From Ottelia alismoides (Eukaryota; Streptophyta; Magnoliopsida; Alismatales; Hydrocharitaceae), in contig JAZKJV010000149.1 in NCBI GenBank assembly GCA_037367405.1, positions 744,001 through 808,000 of the forward strand: a stretch of 64,000 nucleotides of DNA, written 5' to 3'. Position 1 is the first letter of the stretch. Every line of letters starts with the position of its first letter. Shown piece by piece: positions 42,240-52,965 of this stretch. Position numbers and translations under genes: made by a program. Under the pieces are notes generated by a model. That model was not told the origin of the DNA, ran no database searches, and saw nothing but the letters and a program-made list of their open reading frames with translations.

Positions 42240-44860
42240 CTCACCCTAAGGTATTTCTAGAATGCAAGATGGTTAGCCACATATCATCAAATGACACCTT
42301 TACAGTGATATTTTCTTTACAGAACCGTGGCATATCTGGGTCATCTTTCTGAGCCTTTTTGATGCGCTTTCCTACCATAAGAGCACGAGGGAAAGGGAAC
42401 AGAAGATGAAGAATTTGAATCATGAACTGAAAGATCATTGTTGGCTAGGGAAACAGAAGATGAAGAGTCTGAATCATCAACTGAAAGATCATTCTTGGTA
42501 TTAACGAAAACAGAGTTCTTCATACAAGAATCTTTTTGATGCATCATGGAATCAAAATCTAAACAATCTACTATAGGTTGCAGAAGAGAAGTTGAAGTGG
42601 TACACCACAACCGGAGATACAAGGTCCTCCGTAGACTCGGAAGTATATCCATGATGTTGATGCTTCATACATGCTCTCCTTCTCCTCTCGGCTCCCTGAG
42701 TAGAAATCCTCAAATGGTGCTGATGGGGCATCGGAATGTGTTGCCTCTCCTCCTCGTCCTTTGAAGACTCCTCTGATAAAGTTCCATAGATGCCCCTCCT
42801 CGTGTCCCTCGCCCGGTCAGGTACGGTCATGGTCCTTCTGCTCCTAAGTGACATGTGGTTAGCCTCGTCAAACGAAAGAATCTCATGTCCATATTTAGGA
42901 GATGCTGAATAGTATACCTGATGAAAGTGCTGCTGAGAACAACATCAGTTCAGGCTATTGGGGGTTAGCGTGAACTTGGGTTGGGATTGACCTAGAGGGT
43001 GCAGTCTGCTCGTCTCGCCATCTGGACAGGCGGTTGACATCCACCCCTAAGTTGTGAATTTCATTCCTGTAGGAACGGAGCTCGTCGAGTATCTGCTGAT
43101 GCATGTCTACAGGACTAGACGAAGAAGGAAGGGGATAAGCCTGGGAAGAAGAACGGGAAGACTAACCCTGCTGGACAGGGTACTGCCTATCTTGTTGTTG
43201 GGGAATCTGCTGAGATTACGGGCCCTGCTAGCCCGCCGGGTATTGGCCCTGTCGGCCATATTGCTGGTACTGCTACCGTTGCTATTGGGGTGGCTGGAAT
43301 CCAAGGCCCTGCTCTGAAGGAGGTGGTGTAAAGGTGAATGTGGTGTTGTAAAAGGTCTGGGGACGCTGGTAGGTCTGTCGGTCTCCCGTACTTCCCTATC
43401 TGGAAAGGTCCTGAGTATACCATACTCCATTCACCTCCCAAACCAGTGGAGGCTCCTCCTGAACTGTATCTGCTAATGGAGGTTGTTGCTAGAAAGAGTG
43501 GGCAAAGGACTGGTCCTACTCCCACGGCTGAGGTTGCCCTGACACCAACTTCTCCTGAATGTGGTGACCTCGGTATACGGGGGCAGCGGGTGCAGTCATG
43601 GCAGGTATCTTTATCTTGGATAACCTATCAGTCAACTCGTCCATTTGTTATAAGTTTGGAGCCGCTCCGGTCCAATTCATCAATCCTCCTATCAATCCTC
43701 TTGACTACGGTAAGCTTGTCCGCAAAGAGTCCCATGCTAAGGATCACGGCGTGAGAGAGATCGACTACAGCTGACTGTCCCCCTCTAGATGAGACTGAAC
43801 TGGGAGATGATGTATAGGCCCTGCTGGCCATCTGTGAGCGGCTGGTTTCAGCCATCTTCTCGAATACCTTCCAGAGGGTATCTGATCCTCGTGATGTATA
43901 GCTGCCTCCATAGACCCTTCATCTCAGGGTTGAGACCAGTGAAGAACGATTGGACTAAGATGTTGTCATCTAGATGATGACAGGTACACTTATGTAGGAT
44001 GTCCTTGAATCTTTCCCAAGCATCACAGATTTCATGGGGTAATTGGGAAAAACTCGTAATGCACGCTCTCATCATGTTAGTCCTACTCAAGGGGTAGAAC
44101 TTCTTCAGAAATAGGTCCTCGAACTAGGCATAAGTGGTGACTGTAACTCCAAGATTTTTCACCCAGTAGTCGGCTTTTTTGCCCAAGGCAAATGGAAGGG
44201 CTGTGAGCCTAATATAATCCTGGCTAGCATTAGGATGTCTAAGGTTAGCATAGACGAGCTCAAAGTCCCTTAGGAATGCTTATGGTTCCTCAGAAGCATT
44301 CCCATCAAAGTGTGGCAGTAGGTTCAGAAAATGCGGCTTCAACTCAAAATCGACTGTGGGTTCGGCTAGACTTAAGTATTTCTGAATTCTGTACTGTCCG
44401 GGGTTATACATCGCATCCATTGGTGGTTCTACCCAAACATTCAATTGTCCTAACTGAGCTCTGAGTAGTGCTTTTTGCTGCTCAGACGCAGCTAACCTGG
44501 CTAGTACCATTCTCATCGGGTCATCGGGGTGTTCTTCTTCCTCTTCTTTCTTCTTTTGAGGCATTTTACTGAATCTTCTTTAGGTCCTATATTAGCAATG
44601 TGTTCTTGATTAGAAGAGGACTTATGAATCAAGATATTCTCACTGAGGCGAAGGTCTTCCTCGGTGAGGTGGGAAGAGAGAAAGGGAATGGCTGGAGAGT
44701 AACCATCCCGAGAGTGAGTGATCCTGGGCTCAAGAGGGTCATGAGTCCAGGTTGGCCCAAGTTGCGCTTGAACCTTTGAAGACATACTTCTTGGAGGGTT
44801 CAATGAGAGATTCGCAAAGTCCGAATAAATATCCTCCCAATTAGTCATCTTCGATGTCAA
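42240..44860 (-). pseudogene. Gag of element D (degenerate)
   Basis: Start ATG at 44860 (MTSKMTNWEDIYSDFANLSL; a second Met five codons in matches A and B). Segments: 44860-44513; after a frame change 44564-44280 (MPQKKKEEEEEHPDDPMRMV, FELKPHFLNLLPHFDGNASE); decayed core to 44100; 44090-43848 (RTNMMRACITSFSQL, DAWERFKDILHKC); 43855-43628; a Gln/Pro-rich tail; 42854-42552 (MSLRSRRTMTVPDRARD); and 42438-42241 (PFPRALMVGKRIKKAQ). Near 42395-42490 a roughly 65-bp stretch (GGGAAACAGAAGATGAAGA...TGAACTGAAAGATCATT) is duplicated in tandem relative to A. Confidence 0.8.
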
Positions 44861-45360
44861 AAGATCCGATTAGAATACGATATTTAATGAGGTGCTAGTT
44901 TTATGATGCACGTAAATGTGCAGAGTAAACTCACACAATACAAACACAATTCAAACACTCAATTTCACCACCTCAACACGTGATGCCTTTTAAAGGTTCG
45001 GCCGAATTACCTAGTCACTTTTAATTGGTGATAAATACAATCTTGGAAAGATTAACGAGCTGTTAGGTGCCCATAGTTTCTTACAGACTAGCCCGGTTCT
45101 TACGACTAGTTGGACCTACTTTCAGCAAGTATAAGAGTAAGTGCGGACCATATAAATATGGCTACTCGTTCCTTGAGGACTAAGGCATCCTCTAAACCTC
45201 CCACTCTTCTAAGGAAATCCGGACCGTTTACTGGCTACCCGTGTTCCTCACTGAAAAGTAGCTAATCGCCTAAAAAGAAAGAACCAATAGTATGTAAGAA
45301 ATCCTGGCTTGGCTCTATCCTAGTGTCATCCCTCTTTCACTTGCTAGTAAATCAAACAAT
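44861..45360 (-). other. Leader of element D, truncated
   Basis: Collinear with A's leader at 24302-24800. It ends at about 45360 after TCAAACAAT, where A continues with about 950 bp more before its PBS. No ORF. Confidence 0.7.
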
Positions 45361-47064
45361 AGAGTTATTTTGCTTCTTGGATGGGTACTCGGGATACAAT
45401 CAAGTTGCTATCGCTCCTGAAGATCAGGAGAAAATTACTTTCACTTGTCCGCTTGGCACCTATGCCTTTAGACATATGCCCTTCGTATTGTGTAACACCC
45501 CCTCTACATTACAAAGGTGTATGTTGGTCGTTTTTGCTGACATGGTGGGTAGTTTCCTTGAGGTCCTCATGGACGATTTCTCAATCTACGAGGACAGTTT
45601 TAACACATGTCTTTCTCATTTAGACGAAGTTCTTAGGTTTTAGGGTATAGAGAGTGATTTTGTTGTCGATGAGAAAGTCCTCCTTACATTCAATCAGATG
45701 AAAAATATGGTTACTAGTGCTCTTGTCTTACAGCCACCTGATTGGTCTCATCCTTTCGAGATCATGGCGGACGCCTCAGATTTCTTAGTTGGAGCTATTT
45801 TAGGACAGAGAAGGGATGGGATACCATTTTCTATACACTATGCTATCAAGACTCTTGATGAAGCATAACGAAATTATACAGTTATAGAGAAGGAGATGTT
45901 AGCAGTTGTGTTTGGGCTAGAGGAGTTCATATCTTACCTCATCGGTTCCCATGTTATTATATACATGGATCACAATACCATACGATACTTGCAGGCAAAG
46001 AAGGATGTCAAACCACTCCTTATCAGATGGATCCTTCTTCTCCGGGAATTTGATTTAGAGATTTGAGATAAACCTGGAGTGACAAATGTCGTGGCATATC
46101 ACCTTTCCTGTATCACAGATGCAGAGACCTTTGAGCAGAACATGATTCCTATTTCCGAAACCTTTCCAGATGAGCACCTTTTGTCTATGGATTCACTACC
46201 ATGGTATGTTGATATTATGAACTATCTTGTCTCCAAGAAAGTTCCATAAGATTGGCTGGAGTACAAGGTAGACAGAGTTCTGTCAGATATTCATTATTAC
46301 CAATGGGAGGATCCATACCTATTTTGTGAGGGTGCGGATTATATCTGAAGAAGATGCATTCCTCAGGAGGAACACACCAATGTACTTGAGCACTATCACA
46401 AACTAGCATATGGTGGGCATCATTCGGGGAAACACATGGTATCAAAGTTTTACAGAGTGGCCAATGGTGGCCCAAATTTTTTAAGGATGCTACAAAGTAT
46501 GTTCGAGGTTGTACTGACTGTGAGAAAATGGGAGGAACTGTTGGTTCCAAAGATACCATGCCTCGAAGATACATACAGATTTTTGATGCTTGGGGTATAG
46601 ACTTCATTTGCCCATTTCCTGTCAGTCAGGGATTTTAGTACATCCTGCGCGCCATGGATTATGTTAGTCAATGGGCGGAGGCTATCCCCACCCGAGCCGC
46701 ATATAGTCATACAGTGTGTTCCTTTCTCAAGGACCACATTATTGCATGGTTTGGGATTCCCAAAATACTGATTTCAATGGGGGAAGCCATTTCATTAATA
46801 GAGAAGTAAAGAAGCTTGTGGAGGAGTACACCATTGAGCACAGAGTTGCGTCTCCTTACCACCCTCAAAATAATGGCTTGGCAGAAATTTCAAATAAGGA
46901 GATCAAGATGATATTGCAAAAACTTGTACATCCAGATAGGAAGAACTGGTTCCAGATGCTTGATTTAGTTCTATGGGGTTATCGGACTGCGTACAAGTCT
47001 CCTTTGGGTATGTCTCCCTACATATTAGTGTATGGAAAGCCTTGCCACCTACCAATGGAATTAA
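45361..47064 (+). pseudogene. Pol fragment G (RT, RNase H, integrase)
   Basis: Plus-strand Athila-like pol piece. It starts inside RT (LFCFLDGYSGYNQVAIAP), keeps LMDDFS, then loses about 60-90 codons at 45640 (EVLRF followed by a stop and SDFVVDEKVL). RNase H follows ([45 protein letters not shown]), then integrase (NYLVSKKVP, GGHHSGKH, a GIDF region in another frame, [44 protein letters not shown]). The LQAKKD and RWILLL words match F, so it belongs to F's subfamily. The second catalytic Asp region (near 46780) has a one-base loss. Both ends are cut: the left abuts D's leader, the right is broken by the 47065 LTR. Confidence 0.85.
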
Positions 47065-49126
47065 TGTTGGACATGCGAGCCCACGACAAGCCATTATGCA
47101 ATAAATGTTATTGCAATTCACTCCTTAAATCTGAAATAAAGAGTACATAATTTGCATAATAGGTCCCTTAGTAAAATTAGGGTTATGTACCATGGCCATC
47201 TTAATGATCATACAGCTGTTGATTCAATTATTGAATCATAGAGGCTGGCGCTTAGATGAATATCTAATGAGATTGAGGACTCATCGAGCACCGTCAAATG
47301 ATTGTTAAGAGATGATCTCCAGCCTGAGTAGGAGACGGCAATCCTATCTCATTTAGGCCGATATCTGACCGACCTCTTGATGCAAGTCCTCTGCATAGGA
47401 ATAGAGATTCGGAGGTGTCAGATGAGTTAGGTCAAAGAGTTGACTTAACGAGATCGAGATAACCAAAGTCCTATATCATATGCTGTCATGATATAGGCAC
47501 ACATCCTCTGACCGGAGACAGATGTGTTACTATATGTCTGAGTATGTACATTTGGCAGACCAATAGGTTGATGACCTAATCAAGGTCTATACACCGGCGC
47601 GCTGGTGTGCATATAAGGGCATATGAGTAATACGATCTCTCAAAGGGATCATACAGGTTCAGTTACTGAACCGGAAGACATGAGCTCACTCATGAGATAT
47701 TGGGAAGAATCAAATTCCATGCGCATGGTCGTCTCGCTTTGGAAGCTTGACTGAATTTGTAGGTTTGATATATACTTTTGGAAAGTATATGATCAAGACC
47801 TAGGTATGATATATGATTTTGGAAAGTATATGATCGATACCGACTCCCAATGATCGAATGAGAAACTTACTGATAAAACCCTGAAGTAGACAGTATAAAG
47901 TTGATCTAATACTTCGGGTTTATTCTGAGTCTTCCAGTATGCAGGATGTACAGGTATTAGGAATACCTGAGGGTGATGTGATCATAAACGATTGTATAAC
48001 CATGACGCTTCCATTCCTAGGGAGTGATGAAACGGGTTTGGATTTTAGTGACTCCTCTCAGTAGAGAAGTAATCTGATCTTAGTCCAAATGTTGGACATT
48101 AAACTGAATGTGATTCAGATTCAATGAGAAGATTAGATTTACGGTCTTGATTTAATCAAGCATCTATGGGAGGCCCGAGATCTGGATTTGAGATGTGATC
48201 TCAATATCCATGTCACTATACGTCGAACAATACAATCGCCATGTCTTTATCTCCAAGTATTCGCGGAGAAAGCGCATTATCCTTGAAAGAGTTCATGGAT
48301 AATTCTATTGTTGATATATGTATCCGAGCATTGAGAAAATGGATAATTAAATGTGAATTATCATGAATAATATGAATTTGATTCATATTATATGGAGAGT
48401 TATCTTAGATAATTAAATGTGATTTGATTATCAAAGATGTAGATAATGTGAATGTGATTCATATTATTTGAGTACATGAGAATAAGTTATCCAATATAAT
48501 TAAATATGATTTAATTGTTATGGATAAGAATAATGTGGATAGAAATATCCAATTATTCATAATATATTATAAATGTGATTTATAATGTATTAGAGAGAGT
48601 TAATTATAATTTATATGTGTTGATTAATTATTATGTGTATTGGGTACACATTGTGTAATTAATTGACAATGTAAATTATATGTTGTTTTGGGTTGTGAAT
48701 TTGATTCACAATTTTTCTATGGCAAGATTGCAATATTCTCAAATATAATTGTGAATTTTTTTTGAAGAATCAAAAGCCAACAAAAGTTGTTGGAAATAAA
48801 TAGAGGAGATTTTCAAGGAGATATGCAATCTCATGGATTTCCATGAGATTGCTCTCTCCATGGAAAGAGGGGGGCGGCACATCATTCCTATAAGGAATGT
48901 GTGGCCGTCCACTTTGGAAGGTACATGGAGATGAAATCTCCATGTATCTTCTCTCCTTATTTATTAGTTTGATTTGGATTAATTTGTATTTGATTTTGTC
49001 AAATATATTTTGATCTAAATTTGTTGGTTTTACCAACAACAATCTTAGCCATTGGATTGACAAAAATCAATCTCATCCTTTGATTTTATATGTCACATGG
49101 ATTGAGATCCATGGATCCCAAAACCC

Positions 49127-49134
49127 TATAAATA
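49127..49134 (+). promoter_or_regulatory. TATA box of the 47-49.7 kb LTR
   Basis: TATAAATA within ACCCTATAAATAGAGAGGC, an excellent match to the plant consensus. It is followed about 30-45 bp downstream by TTTGCACAACACATCTCTC, a likely start region. Confidence 0.65.
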
Positions 49135-49168
49135 GAGAGGCACTCCACGCTCTCTATTTTGCACAACA

Positions 49169-49170
<2 letters not shown>

Positions 49171-49201
<31 letters not shown>
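49171..49201. repeat. CT dinucleotide microsatellite
   Basis: Uninterrupted (TC)n run of about 31 bp, about 40 bp downstream of the TATA box. Long CT tracts are common in plant 5' transcribed regions; frames through it give poly-(Ser-Leu) artefacts. Confidence 0.9.
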
Positions 49202-49205
<4 letters not shown>

Positions 49206-49716
49206 AGAGGTCAGCCCTCTCTCTCTCCCTCTCATGGCCGTCCACCATGGATGCCATGGAGAGGTTCTCCATCGCCGTGGCATCGTCGTTATGCTGCCCG
49301 TTCTTCTGCTCGTGGATCTCCGTCTCCTTCGATGCGCCTCGCTCGTGAAGAAGACGTCGGATATCGTGTGTCGAGATCAGGAGATCCGCCGCTTGGATCA
49401 TCAACATGTATTGCGAGAAGCACGCGGTTCATCCCCGCGCTCGCAAGCATCTCCTCCGTCGGATCGGACTTGAGACAGGAGGTCTCTTCGTTTAGAGACT
49501 CGATCGCAACCACGCTTCAAGAGGTAATCCTATTACTTGTTTGTGGTTTAGACGAAACGATCCGAGAAGTGTTCGTGGATCATGTGGTTTCTTCGTAAGA
49601 AAATTTTTTAAATTCCGCTGCATCGAGCAACTAGTGCGACTAGTCGCTCTTCGTCGTATTCGATACGACGCTCACGCTTCCGTGATGCGCTTGAGGATCT
49701 AACCATATCCTTCAAG

Positions 49717-49728
49717 TGGTATCAGAGC
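49717..49728 (+). other. Primer-binding site, initiator tRNA-Met type
   Basis: TGGTATCAGAGC, two bases after the LTR. It is the standard 12-base complement to the 3' end of plant initiator tRNA-Met, found in most Ty1/copia and many chromovirus elements. Confidence 0.9.
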
Positions 49729-50034
49729 CTTAGGTCGATGGTTTCGAATATGATTCGCTAACCGAGGACGACTTGGGTTCGTTAAGGTCGCGAAAGTTTT
49801 TTATCGCATTTGATTTCGCAGATCTGTTTAGTGTAATTTTTCGGCCATGTTTAAATTGTTTAAACACGAAAATAACACTTGGATTTTGTTCCCCATTAAA
49901 TAAGGAAACCATACGATCTGAGTTTGCGTAAATCGGATTTTGTATGCTCTAGATATGGTCGTTTTAATGAACATGTATGCACTGTTGCGGGAACTGTGAA
50001 TCTGAACGTGATTAAAATGTTAATTACTGTTTAG
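49729..50034 (+). other. Internal stub after the iMet-type PBS
   Basis: About 300 bp of leader-like sequence with no ORF. After roughly 50035 the sequence resembles the third Athila-like LTR subfamily in minus orientation, so the element to which this LTR belonged is truncated here or was split by another insertion. The exact junction is not visible to me. Confidence 0.5.
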
Positions 50035-52965
50035 ACTTGCCTCGAAATGCCTGAAACATCCGTAAATTTTAAAGATGCAAATTAAATGTAGTCTCATAAG
50101 GATAAAAATGCAAATATTTAAAGTTTTAGCACTGAAAAGTAACAAATAAATATATACAAGGATTAAAATGCAAATTTTTTGAGAAATCACATGCATGGGC
50201 ACGTGCGCCTTGCTGGATAGGACCAATATGCAATTACAATAATCCCATGGAACCAATCAATAATAGATAAGATATGGACTTTTATTGCAAATTTCACAAG
50301 ATGTCAGATGCACGGCACGAGTTTAGTTCAAACTAGACTAAGTTGCAAATAACATAAATTAGAAGGAAATAAATGCAACTGTTCAGATAAAAATAATACG
50401 ACACGTATCCTCACTGGGACTATTCAAAAATAAAACGAAGACAAGGGGAAAGGCGCAAATACAACATTAAATACGTGGCAGAAATAACAACTATGATGCG
50501 CTTCCAATCTGATCGAATGGTGGAGAGTGAATATGGGTTGAATGGCATCGATCCATTCTGGAGCTTCTATCTCGTGGCTGAAGATAGGGGCTTTTTGGAT
50601 GGCTACAATCAATTCTGGTCGCCTTGTTCTTGATTGAAGGGTTGCAAAATGGTCTGGACGAACTGGGAAGAATTTGCTCCTTGAAATTAGATCGTGTGGA
50701 TCTAACTCGAATTAGTGTTGAATCTCCTCAAATCATGCCCAAAAAATTGCTCTAGATGTTCCGCATCTGGTGTGCGCCTTAGATTGGTGAGAAATCGCCA
50801 GATAGTCAATCTAGAAGGTGGTCAAACTTCTCTGCTCAGAAACCTGTTCCCGATCTGAATTTTGCTTTTAACTCTATCTTGGAGCTCCTTAGACCTACAA
50901 ATGATAGCTTATGCTCGAAGGTATCCTTCGAGCAAGAAATTAAGCCAAAACTATAGACGATGGTGAATGCATGAAGGTTACGACGAGGGTGGTCGGAGTA
51001 GGAACCATGCTACTGATCTAGAATGATCTGGAGCTAGTCAGACGGCAGACAAGATGGAGAAGGATGTGGTGAATGTAATGCCACGATCGGAAGTGTATGA
51101 ATGTGATTTGAATACATCCGATCATAGATATCGGAGGTTGACGATGATTATCTAACCTAATTGATTGAGCTGAAATTAAAGAGAAAAATAAAGGCTAAAT
51201 TGAAGATAAACCAACTAGGATACCTATGGAATAGAAGAAGGACGGGAATTGCCTCGATTTGCTAGTGATGGCGGAGAGGCGGAGACGCGATGGAAGGCTC
51301 CGACAACGTAGTTGGATTACGTTCTACAGACACCCACTCACGCTCCTAATCGTAGGGAATAATAGATGTCACCTACAACTCACTCCAAACTCAATCTCAG
51401 AGAGGAAGACAACCAAAGTATGGATCAAACACACATCGGAGGTGGAGGGGTCTTATTTACAAACTCAAGCCCAATGATTTTCGAATTTCAAAATGGGTGA
51501 CATCAGAGCATGATTAGCGGATATAAGATGCCATCGATGAAGTTGAATAACAAGATGACAATCATGGAGAAGAGAGTGTGAACAGTTGGAAAGTGACACA
51601 CGAAATAAAAATGGGACAAGAAATGGTGGAAGCGAGATCATCGGGAGAGTGACAAAGACTGGGGAGTTGACCCGAGTAAACAAACTCAAGTTTGGTCAAT
51701 TAGAACGGGCTGTATATGCGGGCAAAATAGGGAAAATGACAAAACTGTAAATAAAAACAAAATAAATGAATTAAAAATAAATAAATGAATTAAAAATAAA
51801 AAAAATGAATTTATTTAGTTACATAATGTAAATAAAAAATGTTAAGAATAAATTAAAGTTAATTTGTGACTTTAATTAATTAAAAAATGTATATACCATA
51901 GTTAAAATAAATAAAAGAAGTTATTTATAGGTATGTATACCTATATATACATGATCCTGATTTTTAATTAATTATTTTTACAATTATATACATAATGTAA
52001 TATTTTTTTATTTACAATATTTTACAAGGATTTTAATGATATTTTTATTTGATTTTTAATAATTAATTTATTAGGTTAATTAAATAGGTATACGTACAGT
52101 ATATACCTGGTGATACATATACAATATATACATGATTTTATTTTTGTTGATTTTTTATTTTTGATTTTGTGATTTTTTTTATATTTTATATAAGTTAAAA
52201 TAAATATTTACAATTAGTTAATAATACAATATTTACAAAATATGCACAAGAAAGTAAATAATTAAATATTATGCATAGTATATACATATATAATATCCAA
52301 TAATTCCCCAATTGGCTGCATTTCACAACTTAACTCTGATTTTTATGAAATCTCCTCTATTTTAAAGATAATTTATTTTGGAGTATGATGAAAGTGAGAT
52401 TGATGAATTTGGAGTTCAAGTGGAGAAGATATTGATTTTGCAAGTTTGTATTTGTGGCTTTTAGAGAGTGTTGTTATTTACACAATATAGGCAGATTTTA
52501 ATTGCGATTATTTTTATTATTTACAAGAAAATTTTATTCACAAATTTTAAGAAGAAATAATGGTTATTTACAAAGAGTTTGGTAATATATAAAATTAATG
52601 TAAGAGTATGTAAAATGGACAATATTGTACAAGTGATGAACATATATAGATGATAAGTTAATTTTCTGGATTTTCCTGGTAATTATGCCTTATCTCCCCC
52701 TACATTCTTCCTTGTCAATCAGGTCAAGTCTTGAACTTTTCTCTGGGTTTGATTTAGCTTGTATTTATTACATATATGTGGTCTCTTCTTTTCTTTATTT
52801 TCCTTTATTTTTTTATTTATTTTAGGTTAAAAGAGTGATAAATATACAATATTTACACAAGAGTTAGAGTTAGTAACAGAATGAATTTACTGATATTTAT
52901 AGGTGTTTTATATGGGAATTTAAGCTAAAATAAATGAATAAAGATGATGAAATGCAGATTCATCA
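50035..52965 (-). repeat. Third-subfamily Athila-like LTR, copy 1
   Basis: The right end at 52965 is firm: on the minus strand TGATGAATCTGCATTTCATCA. It aligns with copy 2 at an offset of about 3.04 kb, for example ACCTATGGAATAGAAGAAGG near 51230 with ACCTATAGATGGAAGAGGG near 54275 and the GTCAAGTCTTGA block near 52722 with 55738. The left limit is approximate. No PPT follows the right end, so it is a solo or truncated LTR or a 5' LTR. No gene is visible in it. Confidence 0.65.

Larger units (their letters stand above)
34161..45360 (-). mobile_element. Athila-like element D, 5' LTR missing
   Basis: Minus-strand element: 3' LTR 34161-37110, PPT 37111-37123, 3' region with ORF remnant and two hairpin units, integrase about 38390-39830, RNase H/RT about 39831-41050, linker, protease about 41725-42125, gag about 42240-44860, leader to about 45360. 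The 5' LTR and PBS are absent: at about 45360 the leader stops in mid-sequence, where A continues TGAGGGATTT, and plus-strand pol fragment G begins. D is the closest relative of A here, collinear through gag, pol and leader, with many stops and frameshifts. Confidence 0.85.
47065..49714 (+). repeat. LTR of a non-Athila retrotransposon (iMet-type PBS)
   Basis: Begins TGTTGGACATGCG exactly where G's integrase homology stops and ends ATCCTTCA two bases before an initiator-Met PBS, giving a 2,650-bp LTR with TG...CA ends. It has CCCTATAAATAGAG at 49124-49137, a (CT)n run at 49171-49201 just after it, and a pyrimidine-rich start of R. The interior is AT-rich with repeated GATTTGATTATCAAA-like words. 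An open frame through 49080-49598 is probably accidental. The lineage (copia or chromovirus) cannot be settled because no domain follows. Confidence 0.75.

Noticed and set aside
49080..49598. 172-codon open frame downstream of the 49-kb TATA box
   Set aside because: It crosses the TATA box and a CT microsatellite giving poly-Ser-Leu, and lies wholly inside an LTR. I see no domain. Chance frame is more likely.
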